NCBI GenBank assembly: GCA_947380295.1
Contig: CANCQK010000007.1
Span: 62,001-126,000 of the forward strand
From: Bdellovibrionales bacterium
GTDB lineage: Bacteria; Bdellovibrionota; UBA1018
DNA: 64,000 nucleotides
Direction of reading: 5' to 3'
Made by a program: the position numbers and the translations under genes
Shown: positions 43,977-52,991 of the stretch, piece after piece
Numbering within the stretch: the first letter of the stretch is position 1
How the letters are laid out: every line of letters starts with the position of its first letter
The notes under the pieces: generated by a model
What the model was told of the DNA's origin: nothing
Database searches by the model: none
The model's input: only the letters and a program-made list of their open reading frames with translations

Positions 43977-44660
43977 ATGAAACCTTTAAATGGCATTCTT
44001 GTGGGCGTAGCACTATTAGCTTTAGGGGGCATCGGCCGAGGGGTCGGAAATTTCCTGTATGTGATCACCGACACTTCGTTTGGCCCTGCCGGAGGGAGTC
44101 GCTTAATTCCTCTTTATGTGCCCCCGCTGCCCCCGACATTCGTTAAGGATACAGAGCTTTGCAAAGGAGTGACGATCGGACAATGGATTGGCTGCACCTT
44201 GTCAGGTCCTGATGTGATAGCGACGGCAGAAGCAAAGACTAATTCAGGTGTCGCGAGTGCGGCGAATTTGACTGGAGCCGATCAAAAAAATCCCGAAACC
44301 ACAATCGAAATTGGAACTGACGGAGAGTCCCTGGCCTTTGATCAGACCCAATTCAAAGTCAAAGCGAATGCAATCGTATTATTAAAGTTTAAAAATAATG
44401 CAATTCAGTCCAAGATGCCTCACAATTTAGTCATAGTGACACCTGGAAACGAAGCAAAAGTTGCGAACGCGGGAATTGCTGCAGGCGAAAAGAATAACTG
44501 GGTTCCTCAGTTGCCTGAAGTCATTGCTCATACTGCCTTGGTTCCGGGAGGAGTAACCACTGAGGTTAAGTTCAAAGCACCAAGCGCTGGCAAGTATCCT
44601 TTTATTTGCACTTTTCCTGGACACTACCTTTCAATGAAGGGGACAATGTTAGTTGAATAG
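43977..44660 (+). CDS. Azurin-like type 1 copper protein with N-terminal anchor
   Basis: The 227-residue protein starts with a hydrophobic segment (7-20), a membrane anchor or uncleaved signal. Residues 105-227 are a cupredoxin of the azurin type with copper ligands H149 (MPHNLV), C211 (FICTFPGH), H216 and M220 (SMKGTM). Residues 55-80 contain a small two-cysteine segment (LCKGVTIGQWIGC). It carries single electrons in the periplasm, probably between a respiratory complex and a terminal oxidase or reductase. sdhCAB follows at once on the same strand, in keeping with a respiratory role. Confidence 0.9.
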   Translation: MKPLNGILVGVALLALGGIGRGVGNFLYVITDTSFGPAGGSRLIPLYVPPLPPTFVKDTELCKGVTIGQWIGCTLSGPDVIATAEAKTNSGVASAANLTGADQKNPETTIEIGTDGESLAFDQTQFKVKANAIVLLKFKNNAIQSKMPHNLVIVTPGNEAKVANAGIAAGEKNNWVPQLPEVIAHTALVPGGVTTEVKFKAPSAGKYPFICTFPGHYLSMKGTMLVE

Positions 44661-44724
44661 TTTTGAGTTTGAAGTATATAGATAAGCTTCGACTCCAAAT
44701 GCGAGAAAGGTTGAACCTAGAGCT

Positions 44725-45420
44725 ATGAGCCATCCGCAAGCTAAAAGTATCACTACGGTTTTCAAGAAAGTTATCATTGCACTGTCTGGTTTAGGATTAG
44801 TTGGATTTGTTGTGGTCCACCTTCTCGGAAACCTGACGCTTCTCCGATCCGATGGATCGGCCTTTAACGCTTATGCTGCTAAACTCGAGGGCCTCGGTGG
44901 CTTGCTTGCTGTAGCTGAAGTAGGTCTTTTGTTTGTATTTCTCACTCATATTGGATCGACCCTAACGACGAAAAAGCGTAACCTGAGCGCTCGCCCTGTT
45001 GCTTACCGTCAGTGGAAATCAAAAGGTGGAGATACTCCGAGCAATAGCTCCTCCAGGAATATGGCCATTTCAGGGTCTTTGATTTTGATCTTTTTAATTC
45101 TTCACATTTGGCAATTCCGCTTCGGTCCAGGAATGAGTCAGGGCTACGTGGCGACACAAGGACAAGAGCAGATCCGAGATCTTTATCGACTCGTGGTGGA
45201 GACTCTGAAGAACCCCCTGATGGCAGCTTTTTATAGCCTAGTGATGGTCTTATTGGGTCTTCATCTGAGACACGGCATTTGGAGTGCTTTGCAGTCTTTA
45301 GGACTCACCCGACCGCGGACCCTAAAGCCCCTGCGCTTGGCTGGTGCGGTGATCGGTGTAGTATTGGGAGTCGGTTTTTTGATGATTCCCGCTTGGATTT
45401 ACTTTGGCGTTTCAAATTAA
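44725..45420 (+). CDS. sdhC: Succinate dehydrogenase cytochrome b558 subunit
   Basis: The 231-residue protein has five membrane segments, as in the single-subunit diheme b558 anchors of B-type enzymes (Bacillus, epsilonproteobacteria, Bacteroidetes). Candidate heme histidines are in VVHLLGN, LTHIGS, LHIWQF and LHLRHG. It holds SdhAB to the membrane and passes electrons to quinone. It is the first gene of sdhCAB; AGAAAGG lies before the ATG. No separate sdhD is present, as expected of this type. Confidence 0.92.
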   Translation: MSHPQAKSITTVFKKVIIALSGLGLVGFVVVHLLGNLTLLRSDGSAFNAYAAKLEGLGGLLAVAEVGLLFVFLTHIGSTLTTKKRNLSARPVAYRQWKSKGGDTPSNSSSRNMAISGSLILIFLILHIWQFRFGPGMSQGYVATQGQEQIRDLYRLVVETLKNPLMAAFYSLVMVLLGLHLRHGIWSALQSLGLTRPRTLKPLRLAGAVIGVVLGVGFLMIPAWIYFGVSN

Positions 45421-45429
45421 AGGAAGAGC

Positions 45430-47358
45430 ATGAGTATGAATCTCGATTCTAAAATTCCTTCTGGTGACCTATCTGAAAAATGGAGTTCGCATAAGGGCTC
45501 CATCAAGCTGGTCAATCCAGCTAACAAACGAAAACACACCGTGCTGGTAGTCGGAAGTGGACTTGCTGGTGCCTCAGCTGCGGCCTCTTTGGCTGAGCTG
45601 GGCTATAACGTCAAGTGTTTCTGTATTCAGGATTCTCCTCGTCGTGCGCACAGCATTGCAGCTCAGGGCGGAATCAATTCGGCTAAGAATTACCAAAACG
45701 ACGGAGACAGCGTCTACCGGTTGTTTTATGATACGATTAAGGGCGGAGACTTTAGATCTCGTGAAGCCAATGTCTACCGATTGGCGGAATTGAGTTCAAA
45801 TATTATTGACCAGTGTGCAGCTCAAGGGGTTCCCTTTGCGCGTGAATACAGTGGTGAGTTAGCAAACCGATCTTTCGGCGGAGCGCAGGTCTCTCGCACC
45901 TTCTATGCTCGAGGTCAAACAGGACAGCAGCTCTTACTAGGCGCCTACCAAGCTTTGATGAAAATGGTCGATGCCGGCAAGATCGAGATGTACTCCCGCC
46001 GCGAAATGCTTGATCTCGTTTTGGTCGATGGCAAGGCAAGAGGGATCATTTGTAGAAATCTGGTCACTGGGGAGCTCGAACGCTATGCTGGCGATTCTGT
46101 CCTGCTGGCTACTGGCGGCTATGGACGAGTTTTCTTTCTCTCAACCAACGCATTTAATTCGAATTCTACCGCGATTTGGAGAGCCCACAAGCGCGGCGCA
46201 CTTTTTGCGAATCCGTGCTTTACTCAGATTCACCCGACTTGCATTCCAGTGTCGGGCGATCATCAGTCCAAACTGACCCTCATGTCAGAAAGTTTAAGGA
46301 ATGATGGCCGTGTTTGGGCCCCAAAGAAAAAGGGCGAAGGTCTGAAAAATCCAAATCAGATCTCTGATGATGAAAGAGATTACTTTTTAGAAAGAAAGTA
46401 CCCGAGTTTTGGTAATCTAGTTCCCCGCGACGTCGCATCTCGAAACAGTAAAGAAGTCTGCGACGAAGGCAGAGGCGTGGGCTCGAGCGGCTATGCGGTC
46501 TATCTCGATTTCCGCGATGCGATTCAACGCGACGGGCTTCAAACCATCAAGGAAAAGTACGGCAATCTCTTTGAAATGTACGAAAAAATCACAAACGAGA
46601 ATCCTTATCAAACCCCAATGAGGATGTATCCTGCGATTCACTACACGATGGGTGGACTCTGGGTTGACTATAATTTGATGTCAAATATCCCAGGACTCCA
46701 TGTTTTGGGTGAGGCAAACTTCTCAGATCACGGTGCAAATCGCCTGGGTGCAAGCGCGCTCATGCAAGGTCTCTGTGATGGTTATTTTGTAATTCCCTAC
46801 ACCTTAGGTCACTACATCGCTTCAACCTCGCTACCCAAGGTAGATACTCAGCATCCAGCATTTGCTGAAGCGGAAAATAGCGTTAAAACCGAAACTCAAA
46901 AGCTGCTTACAATCGGTAAAAATGGAAAGCGCACGGTCCTCGAGATTTACCGCGAGCTTGGCCATCTCATGTGGAACCATGTCGGTATGGCGCGTAATGA
47001 GAAAGGTCTCAAGGGAGTGATTCAAAGCATCCAGACACTTCGTGAAGAGTTCTGGAGTGGAGTAAAGATTTTGGGTGATGCCAATGAGCTAAACAAAAAT
47101 CTTGAACTCGCTGGACGCGTCGCGGACTTCCTGGAGTTGGGCGATTTAATGGCTGTAGATGCACTCAATCGAACCGAGTCCTGCGGCGGACACTTTCGCG
47201 AAGAGAGTCAGACTCCTGATGGCGAGGCCAAGCGAGATGATGAAAACTTCTGTTATGTCGCTGCTTGGGAGTATGCCGGTAAAAATCAGCCCGAAAAGCT
47301 AAACAAAGAACCTCTTCAGTTCGAAAGCATTCATCTTTCACAAAGAAGTTACAAGTAA
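45430..47358 (+). CDS. sdhA: Succinate dehydrogenase flavoprotein subunit
   Basis: The 642-residue protein has the FAD dinucleotide fold [17 protein letters not shown], the covalent-flavin histidine in [13 protein letters not shown], a TQIHPTCI segment and the active-site arginine/histidine region [12 protein letters not shown] and [14 protein letters not shown]. It oxidises succinate to fumarate on the cytoplasmic side. Its sequence style is that of B-type enzymes. AGGAAG precedes the ATG by four bases; a second ATG two codons later is possible. Confidence 0.95.
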   Translation: MSMNLDSKIPSGDLSEKWSSHKGSIKLVNPANKRKHTVLVVGSGLAGASAAASLAELGYNVKCFCIQDSPRRAHSIAAQGGINSAKNYQNDGDSVYRLFYDTIKGGDFRSREANVYRLAELSSNIIDQCAAQGVPFAREYSGELANRSFGGAQVSRTFYARGQTGQQLLLGAYQALMKMVDAGKIEMYSRREMLDLVLVDGKARGIICRNLVTGELERYAGDSVLLATGGYGRVFFLSTNAFNSNSTAIWRAHKRGALFANPCFTQIHPTCIPVSGDHQSKLTLMSESLRNDGRVWAPKKKGEGLKNPNQISDDERDYFLERKYPSFGNLVPRDVASRNSKEVCDEGRGVGSSGYAVYLDFRDAIQRDGLQTIKEKYGNLFEMYEKITNENPYQTPMRMYPAIHYTMGGLWVDYNLMSNIPGLHVLGEANFSDHGANRLGASALMQGLCDGYFVIPYTLGHYIASTSLPKVDTQHPAFAEAENSVKTETQKLLTIGKNGKRTVLEIYRELGHLMWNHVGMARNEKGLKGVIQSIQTLREEFWSGVKILGDANELNKNLELAGRVADFLELGDLMAVDALNRTESCGGHFREESQTPDGEAKRDDENFCYVAAWEYAGKNQPEKLNKEPLQFESIHLSQRSYK

Positions 47359-47375
47359 AAAGTAGGTGAGCGATT

Positions 47376-48125
47376 ATGCCAAAAATTAAATTGAACCTAG
47401 AAATTTGGCGGCAAAAAAATGCTAAATCCACGGGAGCATTTGAGCCCTACCAGCTAAGCGATATCGATGATGACATTTCTTTTTTAGAGATGCTCGACTT
47501 ATTGAACGAGAAGCTGATCAAGGAAGGCAAAGAGCCCATCGAGTTCGACAGTGACTGTCGCGAAGGGATCTGTGGATCTTGTGGCGTCATCATCAATGGA
47601 CAGGCCCACGGCCCGTTACAAGCGACGACCACTTGCCAGCTCTATATGCGATACTTCAATGATGGTGATACCATCGTTGTCGAGCCTTGGCGTGCCAAGG
47701 CGTTTCCAGTCATTCGTGACTTGGTGGTCGATCGAAATGCATTTGACCGAATTATCTCCTCAGGGGGATATATCTCCACCAAATCTGGTCCTCATCCAGA
47801 TGCAAACACTCACCTCATCCCAAAGCCCGTTGCTGATAAGGCCATGGATGATGCAACGTGCATTGGATGCGGAGCATGTGTTGCGGCTTGTCCGAATGCT
47901 TCGGCCTCGTTGTTTACATCAGCAAAGATTTCTCACTTGGGGCATATGCCTCAGGGTCAGCCCGAGCGCTCGCGACGTGTGTTTAGAATGGTTCGCCAGA
48001 TGGATCTTGAAGGCTTCGGAAATTGCACAAATATTGGTGAGTGCCGAGCTGCGTGTCCAAAGGAGATTTCTTTGGATACGATCGCTCAGATGCGTCGCGA
48101 CTATTTGAGTGCACTCAAGGAGTAG
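47376..48125 (+). CDS. sdhB: Succinate dehydrogenase iron-sulfur subunit
   Basis: The 249-residue protein has the three cluster motifs: [2Fe-2S] [10 protein letters not shown] with a distal TTTC, [4Fe-4S] [12 protein letters not shown], and [3Fe-4S] [12 protein letters not shown] with a final partner CP. It carries electrons from FAD in SdhA to the heme-quinone anchor SdhC. It lies 17 bases after sdhA and is the last gene of the complex. Confidence 0.95.
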   Translation: MPKIKLNLEIWRQKNAKSTGAFEPYQLSDIDDDISFLEMLDLLNEKLIKEGKEPIEFDSDCREGICGSCGVIINGQAHGPLQATTTCQLYMRYFNDGDTIVVEPWRAKAFPVIRDLVVDRNAFDRIISSGGYISTKSGPHPDANTHLIPKPVADKAMDDATCIGCGACVAACPNASASLFTSAKISHLGHMPQGQPERSRRVFRMVRQMDLEGFGNCTNIGECRAACPKEISLDTIAQMRRDYLSALKE

Positions 48126-48137
48126 ACTTCATCTTCT

Positions 48138-48159
48138 ACCTCTATTTGTCGAGGTTTTT
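48138..48159 (+). terminator. Short hairpin with T-run between sdhB and the methyltransferase gene
   Basis: ACCTC (48138-48142) pairs with GAGGT (48151-48155) and TTTT follows. The stem is only 5 bp, so termination would be partial. The GAGG arm is also the ribosome site of the next gene, so the element may link transcription attenuation with translation. Confidence 0.35.
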
Positions 48160-49206
48160 ATGAATGCGAGAAATCGCCTGAATTCCGTACTGAAGCTCTA
48201 CTGTCGAGCCCGTAGTTTTCATTTTGCTGCTCAGTATTGGGCATTAAATAGTATCTCCCAGGCGGTTGGGTTTAAAACTCCGATCCGTTATCAAGACCGA
48301 GAGCTATTACTCAGAATCCAAAAGGGACTCGATGAGTTGATTGATTCGGATCTTCAACGAATTCAAGAGGGCTACTATCCTGTCGCTGTTTTACGTCCGA
48401 ACCTCGCTTGGAATTCATTTTTGAAATTCCCAAAAGTGGTTTTGGATGGCCTGCGAGTGGGACGCCGCAGAACCCAGGGCAAAGCAAAAGAATTTACTCA
48501 AGAAGCCAAGGGATACTTTGAAGGGCTTCCTGAATATTATCTCCGGAACTTTCATTTTCAAACGGACGGCTATTTAAGTAACTCCTCAGCCGAGGTCTAT
48601 GACTACGAAGTGGATCTGCTATTTTCAGGTGCTACCGATGCGATGCGCCGGCTCCTCATTGAGCCTCTCAAAAAGCACTTCAAAGACAATCCTGAAGGCA
48701 AAGGGCTCAAATTTCTGGAGATTGGCCCAGGAACAGGGCGCGCCACTCGCTTTATGAAAATGGCTTTTCCAAAGGCTCAAATCGTGGGAGTTGATCTCAG
48801 TGAGCCCTACCTCCGCCTAGCTCGTAAAGAACTCGATGAGTTCAGGAACGTGAACCTCATCCAAGGTGATGGTGCTCATCTTCCCTTTAAAGAAGGCGAG
48901 TTTGATGCGGTTTATTCGGTATTCCTGTACCACGAACTGCCTCTTGAAGTGCGCCGCGAAGTGATTCAAGAAAGTCTTCGAGTCCTCAAGTCGGGAGGGG
49001 CTTTCGGGTATACGGACTCGATTCAGAAAGGGGATCTACCCCCTTATGACTTCTTCCTGACTGAGTTCCCAAAAAACTTCCATGAGCCTTTTTACATGAA
49101 CTACATTTCCAACTCGATGGAGTCGCTTCTCAGTACTTATCCCTTAAAATCACTGGAGAGAGGGATTGGGCTACTCTCAAAGTTTGAAGTTGCCCAAAAA
49201 GTCTGA
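48160..49206 (+). CDS. Class I SAM-dependent methyltransferase, unknown substrate
   Basis: From the ATG at 48160 (GAGG six bases before) the protein has 348 residues. Residues 195-310 hold the methyltransferase fold: FLEIGPGTGRATRFM (motif I), IVGVDLSEPYLRLAR (motif II), DGAHLPFKEGEFDAVYSVFLYHEL (motifs III-IV, D/Y-x-V) and LRVLKSGGAFGYTDS. Residues 1-170 are a helical, basic extension. It resembles quinone- or lipid-type methyltransferases in general form. It follows sdhCAB closely, but a hairpin lies between them. Confidence 0.78.
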   Translation: MNARNRLNSVLKLYCRARSFHFAAQYWALNSISQAVGFKTPIRYQDRELLLRIQKGLDELIDSDLQRIQEGYYPVAVLRPNLAWNSFLKFPKVVLDGLRVGRRRTQGKAKEFTQEAKGYFEGLPEYYLRNFHFQTDGYLSNSSAEVYDYEVDLLFSGATDAMRRLLIEPLKKHFKDNPEGKGLKFLEIGPGTGRATRFMKMAFPKAQIVGVDLSEPYLRLARKELDEFRNVNLIQGDGAHLPFKEGEFDAVYSVFLYHELPLEVRREVIQESLRVLKSGGAFGYTDSIQKGDLPPYDFFLTEFPKNFHEPFYMNYISNSMESLLSTYPLKSLERGIGLLSKFEVAQKV

Positions 49207-49231
49207 GGACAAGACTTCATGATTGATACGC

Positions 49232-50089
49232 CTATACGCCATCAAAAAAGAACGGAAAGTGATGCCCTGTATCTCTCTTGAGATCAGGACATTTTAGATC
49301 ACTTGGGACTCGATCCTTGAGGCGAGCCGTGATGTCGATGGGCTCTAGTGTTTCTGGGTGGAGTGGTGCAGGCGCTCGAAACTGGGTATGGATATTGAGA
49401 TCAACCTTAAATTTTCGCTGACCAGAGTGCCCATAAGTGAAAGCGACATTTTGCCAATTGCGATAATACGCATTGAGGTAGAGAGTTGGGTTGTTTGGGG
49501 CAAATACCTTTAACGGACCAAAATCAATTAACTTCAAAGGGTAGAGCTCATTACGATTGATAAAAATATTTCGTTTCTTCGATTCGCCCGTAACTGGATC
49601 AATCACCTCACGTGTGCCCCAGCTTCCGTGGGCATAGGAGATTTTGCCGTCTCTCTCCTGCATTTTAAAGATATCAACAGTGGCTTCAAGTTCATTTTTT
49701 CTTTTTATTTTATAGCCAAAGAAGACGTCATTGATGACGTAGCCAAGCTCATCGAGCAAAGGTCTAAGTACTAATATTTTAGGAATATCTTGAGAAAGTA
49801 CCCCGAGGTCATGGTCATCATCCCAGGGAATGATCCCTTTGTTTCGGACCGCTCCTAAGAGCGTTCCAGAGTCAGCAAAGTAGGGGACATTGCAACGGGT
49901 AAAGACTTCGTGAATATCCTTCATTGCCTGGTAAAGCTCAGTGATCTTATCCTCTGAGGTGAGATCTAGACGATGATCGGGGTTATTTTTTGGATCGTAA
50001 ACTTCTGCTGTTTCTGGTGGGTGGTAACCACAAGAAACGGCAGATAAAAGGAGTGAAATCGAAAAAAATAGAGAGAGCGATGGTTTCAT
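49232..50089 (-). CDS. LicD/fukutin-family protein with lipoprotein signal
   Basis: From the ATG at 50089 the 285-residue protein starts with a signal peptide and the lipobox SAVSC (about 16-20). The LicD motif follows: DSGTLLGAVRNKGIIPWDDD (about 75-94) and DLGV, then a nucleotidyltransferase-like fold. LicD proteins add phosphocholine or other groups to glycans in the cytoplasm; a lipid-anchored periplasmic member is unusual. It lies 38 bases after the small barrel gene on the same strand and converges with the methyltransferase gene. Confidence 0.75.
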   Translation of the reverse strand: MKPSLSLFFSISLLLSAVSCGYHPPETAEVYDPKNNPDHRLDLTSEDKITELYQAMKDIHEVFTRCNVPYFADSGTLLGAVRNKGIIPWDDDHDLGVLSQDIPKILVLRPLLDELGYVINDVFFGYKIKRKNELEATVDIFKMQERDGKISYAHGSWGTREVIDPVTGESKKRNIFINRNELYPLKLIDFGPLKVFAPNNPTLYLNAYYRNWQNVAFTYGHSGQRKFKVDLNIHTQFRAPAPLHPETLEPIDITARLKDRVPSDLKCPDLKRDTGHHFPFFFDGV

Positions 50090-50127
50090 TCTTAACACAA
50101 TAAAGATCCTCTGATAAGCCGTTTGAC

Positions 50128-50643
50128 TTAGAAAATAATTCCCAGATTGAATGGAATTAGGTCGATCGCAACTCTTGGATCTCCATGGAGAAATTCCGAT
50201 TTCACACCTACTGTGGGCCGCCAAACGACGTTTTCAAAGAGTTGAAAGCGCTTACCCAGTTGAAGCTGCAGAGCAGGGCTCCAGAGGTTTCGATAAGTCA
50301 CTCCTGGAGAAAGTCGAACGAAGTAGTCAGTTCTCAAGTCCGTTCCACCAAAATTAAAAGTCACAGGACTAAAAAATGACAGTTGAAACGAGTCAATCTG
50401 TGCGCCTGAGTCGGCAACTCCCACTTGGGCACCTAACTGGAGCAGGCGAGTGACAGAATAGGAATAAGATTGAGAGAAAGAGTATTGCGTACCTGTTTCT
50501 GTTGTTAGATTGAATCGGACAAAACTTAAACCGGTGCCGAGCTCATGGCGATAGCGCTGGTCTTCTGATTTTCCCGTAGAAATGCCGATGGTCAAAAAAA
50601 ACAGGGCAGAGAGACTGAGTCTCTTCAGTAAAGTGAATTGCAT
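50128..50643 (-). CDS. Small outer-membrane beta-barrel-like protein
   Basis: The 171-residue protein has a signal peptide (LSLSALFFLTIGISTG) and about eight alternating amphipathic strands, with the C-terminal LGIIF ending in phenylalanine, as expected of an eight-stranded barrel. No family is recognised. GGAG lies nine bases before the ATG. It is probably transcribed with the LicD-family lipoprotein downstream. The 50644-50825 gap between it and the divergent phosphatase gene shows no other feature. Confidence 0.6.
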   Translation of the reverse strand: MQFTLLKRLSLSALFFLTIGISTGKSEDQRYRHELGTGLSFVRFNLTTETGTQYSFSQSYSYSVTRLLQLGAQVGVADSGAQIDSFQLSFFSPVTFNFGGTDLRTDYFVRLSPGVTYRNLWSPALQLQLGKRFQLFENVVWRPTVGVKSEFLHGDPRVAIDLIPFNLGIIF

Positions 50644-50825
50644 CTAAAATATCTCCAATATAAGCTCAGTTCAGAGCGCCCTTTAACTTTCAAAGGAGGG
50701 GTTGAACTGGTTCTCTAATTCGAGCCGGGGTTCTATCCTTTTTTTAGTTATTTTTCTACATAAAGTTTTTAGGTTTGTTTAATTTATTATTTTTTCTAAA
50801 ACGATTGAATTTATAGGACATTTAG

Positions 50826-51974
50826 ATGGTTCCAGCTAATTTTCATCTGAGATTTTTTAACTTAATAAGTTTAATTTTTTTAGGCGTGATTCTATCTTTT
50901 TCACCCGTCTATGCTGAAAAAACTCCAACGAATGTCATTCTGGTTATGTTGGATGGGGTGAGATGGCAGGAGGTTTTCTATGGTGCGAGTGCAGATGTAG
51001 ATGAAAACATTTCCGAAGAGTTTAAGACGCCTCTTTTTTTGGGACTTTTTCAGAACTCTAGGAGTCGTATCTTAGCAATGGGAGACAGTAAAAGAAATTT
51101 AAAGGCGCCGGGGTTGTTTAAAGATGCGCCGACTCGCTCGATGAAGGTTTCTAATCAAGAAATCGTAAGTCTGCCTGCTTATCAAAGTGTGATGGCTGGT
51201 CAGAATACAGGATGCTCATCAAATTCGTGCGGAAGAACTCCAGTCGAAACTGTTCAAGAAAAACTAGTCAACGTGCTCAAACTTCCTAAAACCTCAGTTG
51301 CAACTTTCTCTTCCTGGCCTAAAATTGCATTAGCGGTTGAACACATCAAAGGTAAGGCCTTAGTGAACTCTGGAAACGAACCTCTTTCTGAGGGCGTCAT
51401 GAACTCAACTACTGCTGCTCTGAATGAGCTACAGGATGATGATTCGCCGTCTTGGAGTGGGCGCAAGGATGCCTATACTTTTGCACAAGCATTAAACTTT
51501 TTGAGATATAATAAACCTCGATTCCTTTTTATTTCTCTGAACGATGCAGACGAGTATGGTCACAAAGGTAAGTACCTCAGCTATCTGATGACATTGAAGT
51601 GGTATGCCGAGGAAATTCAGCATCTTTTTAATGTCCTCGACGCTATGGGGGAGTATGGCCGATCAACAACGGTTTTAATAACCACTGATCATGGTCGGGG
51701 TGACGGAAAAAACTGGAAGCATCATGGAGCAGAGTATCCTGAGGCTCAATATATCTGGATGCTGGTGCGCAATGCGGAGCAAGTTTCTGCGCGGAAAAAG
51801 CTCACTAGGGCGCAATCTCCTCGCCCAGTTTCGATGGTGCCATCTCCTGGCTCCCTCGATTTGAGTCACCTAGACATCAGACCGACTCTCGAGAAGCTGA
51901 TGGGATTATCTCCTACTCAGTGCCAAGGGTGCGGAAATGTGATTCCAGACTTCATTCAACCTGTCGGTGAGTAA
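50826..51974 (+). CDS. Secreted alkaline phosphatase-superfamily phosphodiesterase-like enzyme
   Basis: The 382-residue protein has a signal peptide ending VYAEKT (about residue 31). Alkaline-phosphatase-superfamily marks follow: VILVMLDGVRWQE (first metal Asp), SLPAYQSVMAG (Ser nucleophile region), NDADEYGH (Asp and His), TTDHGRG (Asp-His) and a final HHG. These residues bind two metal ions in phosphodiesterases, phosphonoacetate hydrolases and sulfatases. The substrate is unknown. AGGA lies eight bases before the ATG. It converges with the Rieske gene, six bases between the stops, so it is not part of that operon. Confidence 0.8.
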   Translation: MVPANFHLRFFNLISLIFLGVILSFSPVYAEKTPTNVILVMLDGVRWQEVFYGASADVDENISEEFKTPLFLGLFQNSRSRILAMGDSKRNLKAPGLFKDAPTRSMKVSNQEIVSLPAYQSVMAGQNTGCSSNSCGRTPVETVQEKLVNVLKLPKTSVATFSSWPKIALAVEHIKGKALVNSGNEPLSEGVMNSTTAALNELQDDDSPSWSGRKDAYTFAQALNFLRYNKPRFLFISLNDADEYGHKGKYLSYLMTLKWYAEEIQHLFNVLDAMGEYGRSTTVLITTDHGRGDGKNWKHHGAEYPEAQYIWMLVRNAEQVSARKKLTRAQSPRPVSMVPSPGSLDLSHLDIRPTLEKLMGLSPTQCQGCGNVIPDFIQPVGE

Positions 51975-51980
51975 AAAATC

Positions 51981-52991
51981 TCAAACCATGAAGTTTATAC
52001 TCCGATTGGGCGGAGGCGCTTTTCCCTCCAAAAGAGACACGATGTAAGGTCTCATGATGTCTAGCTCGGTGGATCGAAAATCCTCTTTGCCAAAACGTTG
52101 ATTATTTTCATTCTGGAGTTTCAGAATTCTTAAGTCTTGATGGGTTACCTTCCTTAAAAAAGGAGTGAGAAGTGCACATTTGAGCCAATTCGGAAGAATT
52201 CCCTTTCGGGTTTCTATCCGGGTATGAATCATCTGAAGACTAGGTCTCACAGGAGTCAGAAAGACAGTGACCCTGAAGTTTACGCCTCTTTTACCAATAT
52301 AATCTAATTGTGCAGTCGACGGCACTAGAAAGCGGGAGATGGTCAGCTGGCGAGAGGGTTCAAACAGTCTTGAAATCCACCCATTTTGTCTTGTTTCTCC
52401 CCGGTATTTGCACTCCACTTGATCCGGCTGAGCAAAGATTTCAGCAATTACTCTTTGCCGCTGAGTATCGGACCGAACAAGTCCAGAGTGAACATAGTGA
52501 GTATGAAAGCCATCTAGAAAATTTTCCAAGACATTAGGGAGGTTTCCGACGGCCTGCGTTTTCCAAACAAAGGAGTCCATTTTTTGAGAAATTGGATGAG
52601 GAAGTGAAGGCTGTGGCGTATCAGATTTTGGATTGAATCCAATCCAAATAAAACCATCTTTTTCTAAGACTGGGTAACTATAAATCTTAGCCTTTATCGG
52701 ATTAGATTGATCCGAGCCTCTCGAATTAATTCGTCCTGGTATTTTTTTGCATTCTCCATCTGAGCCGAACTGCCAGCCGTGATAAAGACACTGAATGTGG
52801 TTACCTATGAGTCGACCCTGAGAAAGATTGACCCCTCGGTGGGGACATCGATCTTCTAAAGCCGTAATAGACTTGTCTTCGTCTCTCGTTCTGAAAATAA
52901 CGATCGGTTTTCCAAGAATCTCAACACCCAAAGGCTTATTTTTAAGCTCGGACGACTGGCAGGCGATGAGCCAGCAATTTTTTGGCATCAT
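51981..52991 (-). CDS. Rieske non-heme iron oxygenase
   Basis: The 336-residue protein has the Rieske [2Fe-2S] motif CPHRG...CLYHGW (about 48-74) and the mononuclear iron site NFLDGFHTHYVHSG (about 148-161) with the 2-His facial pair. This is the oxygenase alpha-subunit layout of three-component systems and of tailoring oxygenases in natural-product pathways. It probably hydroxylates, demethylates or desaturates the cluster product. It is the last gene of a seven-gene operon, joined to the previous gene by ATGA. No ferredoxin reductase gene is nearby. Confidence 0.88.
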   Translation of the reverse strand: MMPKNCWLIACQSSELKNKPLGVEILGKPIVIFRTRDEDKSITALEDRCPHRGVNLSQGRLIGNHIQCLYHGWQFGSDGECKKIPGRINSRGSDQSNPIKAKIYSYPVLEKDGFIWIGFNPKSDTPQPSLPHPISQKMDSFVWKTQAVGNLPNVLENFLDGFHTHYVHSGLVRSDTQRQRVIAEIFAQPDQVECKYRGETRQNGWISRLFEPSRQLTISRFLVPSTAQLDYIGKRGVNFRVTVFLTPVRPSLQMIHTRIETRKGILPNWLKCALLTPFLRKVTHQDLRILKLQNENNQRFGKEDFRSTELDIMRPYIVSLLEGKAPPPNRSINFMV

